Shown: positions 54,531 through 64,000, counted from the stretch's first letter. The stretch: DNA of 64,000 nucleotides from Hanstruepera marina (GCF_019880635.1 NZ_JAINVX010000001.1:124001-188000), one strand, 5' to 3'. The notes: generated by a model not told the origin, from the sequence alone. Translations and numbers: made by a program.

Positions 54531-54538
54531 CAAAAATA
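54531..54538 (-). promoter_or_regulatory. purD: -7 box of purD
   Basis: On the minus strand this reads TATTTTTG, matching TAnnTTTG, 18 bases before ATG 54512. It is almost next to the -33 element of the divergent CapK-like gene, so the two promoters may interfere. No PurR-like site is known here. Confidence 0.5.
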
Positions 54539-54539
54539 A

Positions 54540-54571
54540 TTGCTTTTACGCTGAAAAAATAATTAGTTTTG
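54540..54571 (+). promoter_or_regulatory. Promoter of the CapK-WecB-GT4 operon
   Basis: TTG at 54540-54542, a 21-base spacer and TAGTTTTG at 54564-54571 match the flavobacterial consensus. The last three bases are the TTG that could be mistaken for a start codon. Confidence 0.65.
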
Positions 54572-54583
54572 GAAAAAGATTTT

Positions 54584-55900
54584 ATGCCTTTTTATAACGC
54601 TGTACTAAAACATCTTATCTTGCCAATTGGTGATGTGGTTTTTGGAGGCACCTATTTAAAGTACCTAAAGACTTGGAGTGAATACGACCAAAAATCGGAA
54701 TCTGAATTACTATCAATCCAAGAGCAAAATTTAAGCGTTATTTTAGAATATGCAAAAAATCATGTCCCCTTTTACAAACAAAGTAAAGCAACAGATTTAA
54801 GCGAGTTTCCCATTCTTACAAAATCTATTTTAAGAGATTCAAGCAAGGAACTAATTTCTGATGAATATAAAGTTGAAAAATTAGATAAGCATTACAGTAG
54901 TGGTAGCTCTGGTATTCAATCATTTACATACATGACCAAAGACCATACGTTTTTTTTACGTGCCTTGCAGACACACTGGTGGCAATGGAGTGGTTACAGT
55001 ATAGGAAACAACTTGCTGCAATTTGGAATTTCTCAAAAACGTTCTTTTTTAAAAACGCTAAAGGATGTATTTTATAAATGCACTTATGTTAAAGCTTTTG
55101 GATTATCTGAAACTGAATTGAAGGAAACACTTATAAAAACATCAGAAAAAAAGCAACTGTTTATTGCTGGGTATCCTTCAGTTATTAATCAGTTGGCCAA
55201 AGTTGCTATTTATGAAAATATAAAAACTGACATTTCGGGAATAATCTGCTTTGGTGATAAACTATTTGAGTCTTACAGAAAAAATATTCATGAGGCGTTT
55301 GGTAGTAACACTAAATTAGTGGATACTTATGGCTGTGCTGAAGGGTTGTTAATGGCTTGTAAGCATGAATTAGATTGTTATTACATTATGTCTCCTCATG
55401 TTTATCTGGAAATTGTTGATGACCTTGGCAATCCTGTTCAGGACGGCAACATGGGCCATGTTTTGGTAACTTGCCTAACCAATAAAGCTATGCCATTAAT
55501 TCGCTATAAACTAGGTGATTTGGCCATTAAACTTCCAAAAGAACATTATCCTAAAAACAGAACTCTAAACTACCCGCTATTGCAAAAAGTAATAGGCAGA
55601 GAGACTGATGTTATTAAAACCAATAAAGGCATTACACTTAACGTACATAGTTTTACGGGTGTGTTAGAATATTATCAGTCTATAAAACAGTATAAAATAA
55701 TTCAGGACAATTTAAAAAGCATCATTATTGAGTATATTGTTGATGAAAAATATAATTTTAATGATTCTGTTTTAGTTGATATAAAAAGTAAACTAAATTC
55801 GTTAACCCATAATTGTTTAGACATCAATTTTAAAAAGGTTTCAAAAATAAAGCCTACAAAATCTGGAAAACCTCAAATTATTGAATCAAATTTGACCTAA
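54584..55900 (+). CDS. CapK-like protein (phenylacetate-CoA ligase/adenylate-forming family)
   Basis: The 438-residue protein is of the CapK/PaaK adenylate-forming family, often found in capsule gene clusters. The P-loop-like segment HYSSGSSGIQSF and the later VDTYGCAEGLLMACKHE and PLIRYKLGDLA fit the family. It probably activates an acid that decorates the polysaccharide; phenylacetate itself is unlikely because no catabolic genes are near. I use ATG 54584 because the in-frame TTG at 54569 is part of the -7 box. The next gene starts immediately after the stop. Confidence 0.85.
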   Translation: MPFYNAVLKHLILPIGDVVFGGTYLKYLKTWSEYDQKSESELLSIQEQNLSVILEYAKNHVPFYKQSKATDLSEFPILTKSILRDSSKELISDEYKVEKLDKHYSSGSSGIQSFTYMTKDHTFFLRALQTHWWQWSGYSIGNNLLQFGISQKRSFLKTLKDVFYKCTYVKAFGLSETELKETLIKTSEKKQLFIAGYPSVINQLAKVAIYENIKTDISGIICFGDKLFESYRKNIHEAFGSNTKLVDTYGCAEGLLMACKHELDCYYIMSPHVYLEIVDDLGNPVQDGNMGHVLVTCLTNKAMPLIRYKLGDLAIKLPKEHYPKNRTLNYPLLQKVIGRETDVIKTNKGITLNVHSFTGVLEYYQSIKQYKIIQDNLKSIIIEYIVDEKYNFNDSVLVDIKSKLNSLTHNCLDINFKKVSKIKPTKSGKPQIIESNLT

Positions 55901-56998
55901 ATGAATATTACTATAATAGCCGGAGCAAGACCTAACTTTATGAAGATAGCACCAATTATTGATGCTATTATACAAAAGCAAAATGAAGGTTTCAATATAC
56001 ATTATCGTTTAGTACACACTGGCCAACATTATGACAAAAATTTAAGTGGCACCTTTTTTGAAGAATTACAAATTCCCTATCCTGATATAAATCTTGAAAC
56101 AAAAAGCGGGACACAAGCCGAACAAACTGCTGCTATTATGATTGGTTTTGAAAAGGAAATTAATCAAAATCCTTGTGATTTAGTTATGGTTGTAGGCGAT
56201 GTCACCTCAACCATGGCATGTGCTATTGTTGCAAAGAAAGCAGAAATTAAAGTTGCTCACGTAGAAGCAGGAATTCGATCTGGCGATATGCGAATGCCTG
56301 AAGAAATTAATAGAATTGTAACCGATAGCCTTACAGACTATTACTTTACAACATCGCATCATGCTAATGAAAATTTATTGAACCTTGGTGTAAATAATGA
56401 CCATGTTTTCTTTGTTGGAAATGTTATGATTGATACACTTTTAAAGAACATGCCGCGTTTTAAGAAACCAGATATTTGGAACCTGTTAAATCTAAAAAAG
56501 AAACATTACTTGGTAATGACTCTTCATAGGCCCAGTAATGTTGATGAAAAAAAGCAACTTAAATCACTAATTACACAAATTGCATCATTAGCAGAAAGCT
56601 ATCCTATTGTCTTCCCTGTTCATCCTAGGACTAAAATAGTACTTGAAAAATTAAATCTAAAATTCCAAAATTTGCACTTTGTAGACCCTTTAGGGTATCT
56701 TGAATTCAATTTTTTAGTAAAAAATGCCCTAGCAGTAATAACCGATTCAGGAGGCATAACCGAAGAAGCAACAGTTATGAAGGTGCCTTGTATTACTCTT
56801 CGCGAAAATACAGAAAGACCTGAAACTTGTGAGATAGGAACAAATATCCTTGTTGGTTCGGATAATAAAAAAATAGAAAACGCATTCAAAACCTTACTTT
56901 CCAATAAATGGAAACAAGGACAAACGCCCGAACTTTGGGATGGTAATTCCGCCAATAGAATTGTAAATCATTTAGTTGAAATTTACAACTTACAATGA
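55901..56998 (+). CDS. wecB: UDP-N-acetylglucosamine 2-epimerase (non-hydrolysing)
   Basis: The 365-residue enzyme interconverts UDP-GlcNAc and UDP-ManNAc for surface polysaccharide synthesis. It has the start GARPNFMKIAPII, the conserved VHTGQHYDKNLSG, VEAGIRSGDMRMPEEINR and VITDSGGITEEA followed by LRENTERPE. Length is typical. It abuts the CapK-like gene and overlaps the GT4 gene by 4 bases (ATGA). Confidence 0.95.
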   Translation: MNITIIAGARPNFMKIAPIIDAIIQKQNEGFNIHYRLVHTGQHYDKNLSGTFFEELQIPYPDINLETKSGTQAEQTAAIMIGFEKEINQNPCDLVMVVGDVTSTMACAIVAKKAEIKVAHVEAGIRSGDMRMPEEINRIVTDSLTDYYFTTSHHANENLLNLGVNNDHVFFVGNVMIDTLLKNMPRFKKPDIWNLLNLKKKHYLVMTLHRPSNVDEKKQLKSLITQIASLAESYPIVFPVHPRTKIVLEKLNLKFQNLHFVDPLGYLEFNFLVKNALAVITDSGGITEEATVMKVPCITLRENTERPETCEIGTNILVGSDNKKIENAFKTLLSNKWKQGQTPELWDGNSANRIVNHLVEIYNLQ

Positions 56999-58152
56999 AA
57001 GAGGTTCTTATTATAACATCATATTATCCACCAGAAACTGGTGCTGCTTCCAATCGCATTTTTCAACTAGCAAAAGGCTTAAAAAAACATAATTTTAATG
57101 TTAGTATATTAACACCTTTGCCCAATTATCCAAAAGGCAAAGTTTTTGATGATTATAAAGGCAAAGTAAGGGTTACTGTAATAGAAAACAGTGTCACAGT
57201 TCATCGGTTATGGATTTATGCGAACAATTCAAAAAATAAGCTTTTGCGCTTGCTTTCAATGTCTTCTTACAGCTTAAGCCTAATTTGGTTTTTCGTTTGG
57301 AATAAAATTCCTGAAAAAGTTATTGTGCAATCACCTCCTTTACTTGTTGCGTTTACCTGTATGCTTTTTTTAAAGAAAAAAAAACGAAAACTAATTTTAA
57401 ATGTAAGTGATTTGTGGCCAATGGCTGGTTTAGAATTAAGTGCTTTTAAAAAAAATTTCAGTTATAAATTGCTAGAAAAAATTGAATATTTCAATTATAA
57501 AACAGCCGATTTGATTTTAGGTCAAAGTGAAGAGATACTATCACATATTAAGAATAAATTTCCTAAAAAACGAACTTTTCTTTATAGGAACTACCCTGAC
57601 TTTGTTCCTCCTAAAAATAGATTCCAACAACCTTCAGAAGGTAAAATAAAATTGGTTTATGCCGGCTTGTTAGGTATAGCTCAAGGTATTTATAAACTCT
57701 GTAAAGAATTGGATTACAGTAATTTAGAGTTTCATATTTTTGGCGCTGGTCCTGAACAAAAATTAATTGAAAGCTTTGTTCGTAAAAATGATAAAACGTC
57801 CATTTTTTATCATGGTGAAATATCAAGGAATGAATTACATTCCAAACTTGCTAAATATGATCTAGCTATTATTCCATTGCTCAATCGAATTTATGGTTCA
57901 GTACCTTCAAAAATATTTGAATACGCTACATTAGGGCTTCCTATGGTTTATTTTGGGGGTGGTGAAGGCGAAAGTATTATTAAAGAAAATGCTCTAGGTT
58001 GGGTTGCCGAGTCTGGAAATTATACACAATTAAATAAATTAATAGCTTCAATTAATACATCAGACCTTCAAATAAAAGCTAGGGTTCAAAAATCCGCTAT
58101 CAGGACGTTTAATTTTAATGCTCAACTCGAGGAATTATCAAAAGAGATTTAA
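56995..58152 (+). CDS. Glycosyltransferase family 4 (WcaI/WbuB-like)
   Basis: The 385-residue protein has the two-Rossmann layout of GT4 enzymes: start ITSYYPPETGAASNRIFQLAKG split by a glycine loop, then LVYAGLLGIAQGIYKLC, FHIFGAGPEQKLIE and SVPSKIFEYATLGLPMVYFGG with the donor-binding Glu region. It resembles WbuB-type N-acetylhexosamine transferases, in line with WecB encoded just upstream. The start overlaps wecB by 4 bases. The end overlaps the convergent sugar transferase gene by 4 bases. Confidence 0.92.
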   Translation: MKEVLIITSYYPPETGAASNRIFQLAKGLKKHNFNVSILTPLPNYPKGKVFDDYKGKVRVTVIENSVTVHRLWIYANNSKNKLLRLLSMSSYSLSLIWFFVWNKIPEKVIVQSPPLLVAFTCMLFLKKKKRKLILNVSDLWPMAGLELSAFKKNFSYKLLEKIEYFNYKTADLILGQSEEILSHIKNKFPKKRTFLYRNYPDFVPPKNRFQQPSEGKIKLVYAGLLGIAQGIYKLCKELDYSNLEFHIFGAGPEQKLIESFVRKNDKTSIFYHGEISRNELHSKLAKYDLAIIPLLNRIYGSVPSKIFEYATLGLPMVYFGGGEGESIIKENALGWVAESGNYTQLNKLIASINTSDLQIKARVQKSAIRTFNFNAQLEELSKEI

Positions 58153-59507
58153 TAAGCCTTATCCTCTCCTCTGACTGCATTAATAAAAGTTTTGAGTATG
58201 ATTTTTAAATCTAGAAGCAAAGACCAGTTTTCTATGTAAAAAATATCATACTTCACACGACCAATAATATCTTTATCCGTTTCAACCTCGCCCCTAAATC
58301 CACTAATTTGAGCAAGCCCTGTTATACCTGGTTTCACAAAGTGGCGGACCATAAACTTATCTATTTTTTTAGCATACATATTAGTATGGCTAACCATATG
58401 TGGCCTTGGCCCTACTACGGACATATCACCAAACAATACATTAAAAAACTGAGGCAATTCGTCAATGCTAGTTTTTCTTATAAACTTACCCACTTTTGTT
58501 ACGCGCTGATCACCTCGTGTAACTTGATATATATGGGCATCTTTATTAGGCATCATAGACCGAAATTTGTAACAATCAAACTCCTTGTAATTAAAACCGT
58601 TCCTGGACTGTTTAAAAAACACAGGCCCTTTTGATTCTATTTTGATTAAAATAGCAATAAGAGGTGTTAGCCATGAGAGAATGAAAATAATGACAAACAA
58701 TGAAAACAAAATATCAAACGTCCTCTTTAAAAACTGATTTACAGAATCGTCTAAAGGGATGTCCCTTAACGAAAGTATTGGTATGTAATCGTAATACTCG
58801 TATTTAAGTTTTTTGGAATAAATCTCCTTATTATCTGGTAAAAATTTTAATATTTTTAAATTATTATCAGCAAAGTGAATTATTCTAGTCATCTGCTGGT
58901 TTGTGATTTCAGAAATTGAACAGTAAATTTCATCTATTGATTCTTCTATTAAAAATTTAAAACAAGTCTCTAAATCAAATTTATTTTTATCTCTTACATT
59001 AAACGTTTTTTTATGGGTATAACCGTATTCGGGGTTTTCATTAAAAAAATTTTCTAAAGCAATAGTTTGTTTGTTTTTTCCTATTATAGCTGTTATTCTA
59101 TAATTTCCTCCAAAGGCAGTTCTATACTTTTGTAAAAGATAATAAAAGGTGAATTTAAATAGTCCAATTAAAGAAAATGCTAAAGCCACATACTTTAGAA
59201 TGGTTTTGGGTTGAATATTTAGCTCATAATAAAACCCTGAATAAGCTAACATAATCATAGTGAACAAAACAAATTGCCGTAAAATTAAAGACAAGATTGT
59301 TATTTCTCTGGTATAGCGGTAAACCTCATAAAATTTTGAATATAGGGAGAGTAAAACCCATGATACAGATATAATAAGACAAAACTTAATTGGGTTAATA
59401 AAGTCAAAAAACCAAAAAACAGCCAAGCCATTTATAATGCCTAAATCTATTGTATAAGAAATAGGTCGAATATAAATGGAATATCTACCATGTCTTATTT
59501 GACTCAT
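58149..59507 (-). CDS. Initiating polyprenyl glycosylphosphotransferase (WcaJ-like)
   Basis: The 452-residue membrane protein starts glycan assembly by moving a sugar-1-phosphate to undecaprenyl phosphate. Four N-terminal membrane helices and a CoA-binding-like central domain (about 140-250) precede the catalytic part with KRTFDILFSLFVIIF, PVFFKQSRNGFNYKEFDCYK and KTSIDELPQFFNVLFGDMS. The first sugar (Glc or Gal) is not decidable. It starts one base into the stop of the UDP-xylose synthase gene and is the last gene of the minus-strand polysaccharide operon. Confidence 0.94.
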   Translation of the reverse strand: MSQIRHGRYSIYIRPISYTIDLGIINGLAVFWFFDFINPIKFCLIISVSWVLLSLYSKFYEVYRYTREITILSLILRQFVLFTMIMLAYSGFYYELNIQPKTILKYVALAFSLIGLFKFTFYYLLQKYRTAFGGNYRITAIIGKNKQTIALENFFNENPEYGYTHKKTFNVRDKNKFDLETCFKFLIEESIDEIYCSISEITNQQMTRIIHFADNNLKILKFLPDNKEIYSKKLKYEYYDYIPILSLRDIPLDDSVNQFLKRTFDILFSLFVIIFILSWLTPLIAILIKIESKGPVFFKQSRNGFNYKEFDCYKFRSMMPNKDAHIYQVTRGDQRVTKVGKFIRKTSIDELPQFFNVLFGDMSVVGPRPHMVSHTNMYAKKIDKFMVRHFVKPGITGLAQISGFRGEVETDKDIIGRVKYDIFYIENWSLLLDLKIILKTFINAVRGEDKAY

Positions 59508-60493
59508 CAGTTCTTTATATGTTTTGAAAAATCTTTATGCTCCCTTTTGTTAAGTTCTTCAGGGGAAAGCTTTTTAAAATACTCAAATGTTTTTTGCATA
59601 CCCTCTTCTCTACCAATTTTAGGGATCCACCCTAACAATTTTTTAGCTAAAGATATATTTGGTTGGCGTTGTAAAGGATCATCAACAGGTAATTCTTTAT
59701 AAATTATTTTCTGTTTAGTTCCTGTTAATTTTATAATTTCTTCCGCAAAATCTTTAATTGAAATCTCATTAGGGTTCCCGATATTAACTGGATAAGAATA
59801 ATCGCTTAAAAGCAATCTAAAAATACCTTCAACTTGATCATCGACATAACAAAACGATCGTGTTTGAGAACCATCACCAAAGACCGTCAAATCTTCACCT
59901 CTTAATGCTTGACCCATGAAGGCTGGAATAACCCTACCGTCATTAAGCCTCATTCTTGGGCCATAGGTGTTAAAAATCCTAACTATTCTGGTTTCTAAAC
60001 CATGAAACCTATGATATGCCATGGTTATCGATTCTTGAAATCGCTTGGCTTCATCATAAACACCTCTGGGGCCAATGGTGTTAACGTTCCCATAATAGTC
60101 TTCCGCTTGCGGATGAACTAAAGGATCTCCATATACTTCAGATGTTGAAGCAATTAAAATTCTTGCCTTTTTAGATTTGGCTAGTCCAAGAAGGTTGTGT
60201 GTGCCTAAAGAGCCTACTTTAAGTGTCTGAATTGGAATTTTTAAATAGTCTATGGGGCTTGCCGGAGAGGCAAAATGCAGTATATAATCTAGATTACCGT
60301 CAACTTTGACAAACTCTGTAACATCATGTTCAAAAAATTCAAAATTAGGATTACTAAATAAGTGAGAAATATTTTTTGAGTCACCTGTTATAAAGTTATC
60401 CATACCAATGACTTGAAATCCTTCATTTAAAAATCGATCGCATAAATGCGAGCCCAAAAAACCGGCTGCTCCAGTAATTAATACTTTCTTCAT
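59507..60493 (-). CDS. UDP-glucuronate decarboxylase (UDP-xylose synthase)
   Basis: The 328-residue short-chain dehydrogenase family enzyme has the NAD motif [10 protein letters not shown], the catalytic YDEAK and the conserved [10 protein letters not shown] and [12 protein letters not shown] stretches typical of UXS. It turns UDP-glucuronate, the product of the enzyme encoded just upstream, into UDP-xylose. It shares one base with each neighbour. A related dTDP-glucose dehydratase is less likely because of the neighbour and motifs. Confidence 0.92.
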   Translation of the reverse strand: MKKVLITGAAGFLGSHLCDRFLNEGFQVIGMDNFITGDSKNISHLFSNPNFEFFEHDVTEFVKVDGNLDYILHFASPASPIDYLKIPIQTLKVGSLGTHNLLGLAKSKKARILIASTSEVYGDPLVHPQAEDYYGNVNTIGPRGVYDEAKRFQESITMAYHRFHGLETRIVRIFNTYGPRMRLNDGRVIPAFMGQALRGEDLTVFGDGSQTRSFCYVDDQVEGIFRLLLSDYSYPVNIGNPNEISIKDFAEEIIKLTGTKQKIIYKELPVDDPLQRQPNISLAKKLLGWIPKIGREEGMQKTFEYFKKLSPEELNKREHKDFSKHIKN

Positions 60494-61803
60494 TAACCTA
60501 CTGTTTTTCTACCTATAGAACTGTAATAAAAGCCTTCTTTTTGCATATCGGAAATATCATAGAGATTTCTACCATCAAAAATAACTGTTTCACGCATAAG
60601 CTGTTTTAATCTATTAAAGTCGGGTGTTCTAAATATACTCCATTCTGTACAAATAATCAAGGCATCAACATCTTCAATAGCATGGTACATGTTTTCAGCA
60701 AATTCAATTCTATTTTCAAACTTACGTGCCACATTCTCCATAGCTTCAGGATCATAAACTTTTATTGAAGCTTCCCTGTTTAATAGTTCATCTATAATGT
60801 ATAGTGCTGGGGCTTCTCTTATATCATCTGTCTCGGGTTTAAACGCCAAACCCCATACGGCTATTTTTTTGCCTTTTAAATTTCCTTTAAAATACGCATT
60901 AATACGGGGTACTAAAATACGTTTTTGCGTATCGTTTACCTTTATAACAGCATTCAATATGTCAAAATCAAAACTGTTTTCTTGACCTGATTTATAGAGT
61001 GCTTTGACATCCTTTGGAAAACAAGAACCTCCATAACCAATACCAGGAAATAAGAATCGCTTTCCTATTCTGGAATCAGTTCCCATTCCGATACGTACTT
61101 TATCAACATCAGCACCAACTTTTTCACAAAAGTTAGCTATTTCATTCATAAATGTAATTTTTGTTGCTAGAAAAGAATTAGCTGCGTATTTAGTTAATTC
61201 TGCTGATTTCTCATCCATTACAATAATTGGGTTTCCAGATCGAACAAAAGGTTTATAGAGCTTTTCCATAAGCTGTGTTGCTCTTTCAGAACTAGAACCA
61301 ATAACAATGCGTTCAGGTTTTAAAAAATCATCAACAGCAAAGCCTTCACGTAGAAATTCAGGATTTGAGACCACATCAAATGGCACACTAGTTTCATTAG
61401 CAATAGTTTGTCTAACACGTTCTGCCGTTCCTACAGGTACGGTGCTTTTATCAACTATAACTTTGTATTCCTTAATAAGCTTGCCAATGTTTTTTGCTGC
61501 TCCTAATACGTAAGATAAATCAGCAGAACCATCCTCGTCTTCTGGCGTGGGCAAAGCTAAAAATATTATGTCGCCATGATCTAGACCTTTTTCTAACGAT
61601 GTTGAAAACTTAAGCCTCTTAGCTTTGATATTTCTCTCAAACAATGAGTCTAAATGAGGCTCATATATAGGAACCTCTCCTGATTGCATTTTTTTGACTT
61701 TATCTTGGTCAATATCTATGCAAAGGACTTCATTTCCTGTTTCTGCCAAACAAGTTCCTGTTACCAAACCTACATAACCTGTACCAATTACTGATATTTT
61801 CAT
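60493..61803 (-). CDS. ugd: UDP-glucose 6-dehydrogenase
   Basis: The 436-residue enzyme oxidises UDP-glucose to UDP-glucuronate in two NAD-linked steps. It has the Rossmann start [19 protein letters not shown], the substrate-binding [18 protein letters not shown] region and the catalytic cysteine in [12 protein letters not shown]. Together with the following UDP-glucuronate decarboxylase gene it gives a complete UDP-glucose to UDP-xylose route in two adjacent genes. Confidence 0.96.
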   Translation of the reverse strand: MKISVIGTGYVGLVTGTCLAETGNEVLCIDIDQDKVKKMQSGEVPIYEPHLDSLFERNIKAKRLKFSTSLEKGLDHGDIIFLALPTPEDEDGSADLSYVLGAAKNIGKLIKEYKVIVDKSTVPVGTAERVRQTIANETSVPFDVVSNPEFLREGFAVDDFLKPERIVIGSSSERATQLMEKLYKPFVRSGNPIIVMDEKSAELTKYAANSFLATKITFMNEIANFCEKVGADVDKVRIGMGTDSRIGKRFLFPGIGYGGSCFPKDVKALYKSGQENSFDFDILNAVIKVNDTQKRILVPRINAYFKGNLKGKKIAVWGLAFKPETDDIREAPALYIIDELLNREASIKVYDPEAMENVARKFENRIEFAENMYHAIEDVDALIICTEWSIFRTPDFNRLKQLMRETVIFDGRNLYDISDMQKEGFYYSSIGRKTVG

Positions 61804-61816
61804 TTATGTTTTTTTG

Positions 61817-62737
61817 TTAATTTAAAAACCATTTTTTCAATGTCTTATCTAAACTACTTGAATAAATTATATTATTTTCTACCTTCTTTATCTTGATAAT
61901 TGCTCTTTTATGAAGTTTATATGTTTTGTTCACAGAAAAGTTATCTAAAGTTACGATAAAAACTTCACCGCTCCATGCTCCACAAACTAATGTATTGTTA
62001 TTAAACCGCATAAAAGTATTGATAAAAGTGTTTTTAATGTTTATTATTTCCTTTTGATTTGTTTTTAAATTTATTTTTATGATTTCACCATCTATATTTG
62101 CATAAACCAGTATACCGTTTTCAATTTTAAAATCTGTTATAAGCGCCTTGCTTCTGTAAATCAGTTTTTTTTCATAATTACGGTAGTCATATTCAAAAAT
62201 ATCTCCTTGATCTGTAGCAAAATAAAGTTTATTATCTTTATTTATTAGCTTTCTTGATAAGGTGTTTAAGTTTAGCTCAATTGTTCTATAAAACCTTGGT
62301 TTATCTTGATAATCAACAAAAATAATTTTTTTATTGGTTAAACTTAAAATGAAGAGTTTTGATTTAGGCAATAATAGAAAATCTAATATCTTACCTTGCT
62401 TATAATAAAATACATCATCAAATTTTCCTGTTTCTTTGTTGTAAAATCTTACAGATGAAACATTTCTTACCAGCTCGTTTGACGCTGTTATTATTTGATT
62501 TGTGTTTTTTGATGTAATCAGTTCTAGTCCATAACCTCCAATAAAATAATCTTTAGATAATTTGGTTTCAATGTCATATAAGTGAACATCCCGTTTTTTA
62601 ATATAAATAATTGAATCTTGTTGTATGAAAAAATCTCGAATCACAAAATCAGCTTCTATAACAGTTTCTGCATTTTGACAAAACACTGGAAAAACTTGAG
62701 CTGATAGTATAAAAAAAAGTAATCTCTTAATTCTCAT
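61817..62737 (-). CDS. Exported beta-propeller (WD40/PQQ-like) protein
   Basis: The 306-residue protein has a signal peptide (LLFFILSAQVFPVFCQ) and six or seven repeated four-strand units such as NNTLVCGAWSGEVFIVTL, DNKLYFATDQGDIFEYD and NGILVYANIDGEIIKINL, so it folds as a propeller. The last unit ends in SSSLDKTLKKW, WD40-like. It lies between the O-antigen ligase gene (11-base overlap) and ugd (13 bases apart) in the glycan operon, which is unusual for such proteins. Role unknown. Confidence 0.75.
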   Translation of the reverse strand: MRIKRLLFFILSAQVFPVFCQNAETVIEADFVIRDFFIQQDSIIYIKKRDVHLYDIETKLSKDYFIGGYGLELITSKNTNQIITASNELVRNVSSVRFYNKETGKFDDVFYYKQGKILDFLLLPKSKLFILSLTNKKIIFVDYQDKPRFYRTIELNLNTLSRKLINKDNKLYFATDQGDIFEYDYRNYEKKLIYRSKALITDFKIENGILVYANIDGEIIKINLKTNQKEIINIKNTFINTFMRFNNNTLVCGAWSGEVFIVTLDNFSVNKTYKLHKRAIIKIKKVENNIIYSSSLDKTLKKWFLN

Positions 62738-63920
62738 TATTCTCTATTTCAACTAGATAGTAATTATAAAAGAAAGTAATGTATACTATTCCATGATGTC
62801 TATCAAAAACGTTTTCAATATAACAAACCGATAAAGCAATAACCAAGAATCCTAAAAACTCTTTGATGCTCGTCTTACTGGTTCTTTCAGAAACCTTTTT
62901 ATAAACATTTACTAAATAAAAAAATAGTATTGAAAAGCCTATCAATCCAAATTTCATAAGAATAGACAAGTACTGATTATGGCTATTTAAATCAGAATCT
63001 AAAAAATAGTATTTCCCATTTAAATAATGTTTATAGTTCAAAATATCTTTTTCGGGTGATGAAAGATTTCCAAAAAAAGGACTACTTTCAAATGTATTAT
63101 AAGACACTTCCCATATCTGAAGCCTGAAATCTAATGCCTTTTCATAACTTACATTTAGCTGCTGGCTAAATGAGAAAACTATGGTAAGTAAAACCATGAA
63201 CGCTGCTGCATAAATAGGAACATTGTTTTTTGAAACTACAGGAAATGCATGAACTATAAAAAGCAATAATATTATAAGCATAGATACTTTACTACCTAAT
63301 ATAAACATAACGCCCAAATAAACTAAAATCACCAAAAATAATCCTAATTTTATGGTCTCTTTAAGTTTCTTGAACTTACTGATTAATAACAGCATTGTAA
63401 AGTTTATGAATGCTAACAAATACATAGAAAGATAAGTATGGTGAATATCTAATGTGTTCAAGAAAGCCTGCCTATTATAAGTGGTTTTGGTAGCAATAGC
63501 GTAAAAAAAGACATACATGACTGCAATTACTGAACCCAAAAAAAATGAAAAAAGAAGTAGTTTGTTTTCTTTTTTACTTCTTAATAAAAAAGGAGTTAAA
63601 AAAAATAACGCATAATGTGCATAACTTTTTTCAAAATGCACAATGGTTATTTCGAACCCTACTTGAATAACAGAATTTACGATAATGTATATAAAAAAAA
63701 CTAATCCGACAATGGATGAGTTTTTAAGCCCTTTTGTCGAAAAAAGCTTGTTTCGCTTCAACAATACCTGAACCATTTTAAGCAATAGAGATGCTAAAAA
63801 TGTAAATGTGCTTAAGTTTATTGAAATTGGGAGCAAGAATAAAGAAAGAGAAAACATCAAAAAAGAAAAATCTCTTTTTGAAATTATTTCTTTTAAAATA
63901 ACTCTTATGATCTTAAGCAT
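62727..63920 (-). CDS. O-antigen ligase/polymerase family membrane protein (WaaL/Wzy-like)
   Basis: The 397-residue protein has about 11 membrane segments and one large periplasmic loop (about 265-315, SYNTFESSPFFGNLSSPEK to DLNSHNQYLSILMKFG) with the NSHNQYL motif of the WaaL/Wzy family. It should either polymerise repeat units or ligate the glycan to lipid A-core; the two cannot be told apart here. Its start overlaps the end of an upstream frame that runs off the window, so the operon continues to the right. Confidence 0.88.
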   Translation of the reverse strand: MLKIIRVILKEIISKRDFSFLMFSLSLFLLPISINLSTFTFLASLLLKMVQVLLKRNKLFSTKGLKNSSIVGLVFFIYIIVNSVIQVGFEITIVHFEKSYAHYALFFLTPFLLRSKKENKLLLFSFFLGSVIAVMYVFFYAIATKTTYNRQAFLNTLDIHHTYLSMYLLAFINFTMLLLISKFKKLKETIKLGLFLVILVYLGVMFILGSKVSMLIILLLFIVHAFPVVSKNNVPIYAAAFMVLLTIVFSFSQQLNVSYEKALDFRLQIWEVSYNTFESSPFFGNLSSPEKDILNYKHYLNGKYYFLDSDLNSHNQYLSILMKFGLIGFSILFFYLVNVYKKVSERTSKTSIKEFLGFLVIALSVCYIENVFDRHHGIVYITFFYNYYLVEIENNEN

Positions 63921-64000
63921 TCTTTTGCTTGTTTTTTTTGTTGAAATATTTCAACCTATAAACTTCTATTAAAAATAAAGGTGTTGAGTACAGATAACGC
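63913..64000 (-). CDS. C-terminal end of an upstream gene of the polysaccharide operon, cut by the window
   Basis: A minus-strand frame enters from the right edge and ends at a TAA at 63915-63913, overlapping the start of the O-antigen ligase gene by 8 bases, as neighbouring genes in this operon do. The 29 visible residues (including STPLFLIEVYRLKYF and a Lys/Asn-rich tail) resemble the basic end of a glycosyltransferase, but this cannot be settled from so little. Confidence 0.5.
   Translation of the reverse strand, partial: RYLYSTPLFLIEVYRLKYFNKKNKQKNA

Noticed and set aside
54569-54583. TTG start for the CapK-like gene
   Set aside because: The TTG is the end of a consensus -7 box with a correctly spaced -33 element.

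Overview
The window looks like a chromosomal segment of a marine-type Flavobacteriaceae (Bacteroidota). The signs are AT-rich DNA, a type IX secretion (T9SS) substrate with a C-terminal sorting domain, the gliding/T9SS lipoproteins GldH and PorW/SprE, many Bacteroidota-only DUF families (DUF4254, DUF4292, DUF5687, DUF6090, DUF6427), and promoters of the flavobacterial TTG...TAnnTTTG type. I see no prophage, insertion sequence, CRISPR array, rRNA or tRNA gene. Nearly all of it is densely packed core genome, with one accessory-looking surface polysaccharide locus at the right end.

Layout. 1-5125: the start of a probable secreted carboxypeptidase and a 1589-residue T9SS metalloprotease. 5289-8666: a double ABC ATPase and a lipoprotein/outer-membrane-protein pair. 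8661-14098: CoA-transferase subunits, then ricT-gldH-PBP1A. 14204-17769: a tight four-gene operon holding both known enzymes for tRNA wobble-uridine hydroxylation (TrhO, and a TrhP-type U32 protein), a ferredoxin and an uncharacterised radical SAM protein. 17859-18142: a small unannotated transcription unit with a 30-codon lipoprotein-like peptide. 18229-21949: recA, then a lipoprotein, an ECF sigma factor and an anti-sigma factor that appears to span both membranes. 22036-27804: plsC, glsB-like, trpS, dprA, a membrane-tethered HU-like/SPOR protein, a thioesterase and a lipoprotein. 27845-34940: an envelope operon (flippase, DUF6090, dut, nucleotidyltransferase, TPR, DUF4292, EnvC-like). 35000-36049: two tandem paralogous lipoproteins. 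36265-44943: F1Fo ATP synthase genes without beta and epsilon, preceded by DUF6168-type, AtpZ, bactofilin and PorW/SprE genes. 45046-48316: a PadR-controlled ABC exporter operon. 48425-54512: an orphan PaaE-like reductase, GT9, DUF4254, upp, DUF6427 and purD. 54584-64000: a polysaccharide locus with a CapK-like protein, WecB, GT4, the initiating sugar transferase, UDP-xylose synthase, UDP-glucose dehydrogenase, a beta-propeller and an O-antigen ligase/polymerase.

How the parts work together. Much of the window serves the envelope: cell wall (PBP1A, EnvC-like, SPOR protein), T9SS/gliding (GldH, PorW), envelope stress signalling (sigma/anti-sigma) and export of surface sugars. Short palindromes with the core ATTCCTGC...GCAGGAAT recur between genes. 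One supplies the last codons and stop of the GT9 gene, and a degenerate one forms a hairpin in the trpS leader. Several automatic TTG starts fall inside -7 promoter boxes, so I moved those starts to the next ATG; a few of the resulting mRNAs would be almost leaderless.

The strongest candidates for undescribed biology are the TrhO/TrhP/ferredoxin/radical SAM operon, the lipoprotein/sigma/trans-envelope anti-sigma operon, and the small transcription unit upstream of recA. All assignments come from reading the sequence and from family knowledge; no database search was run.
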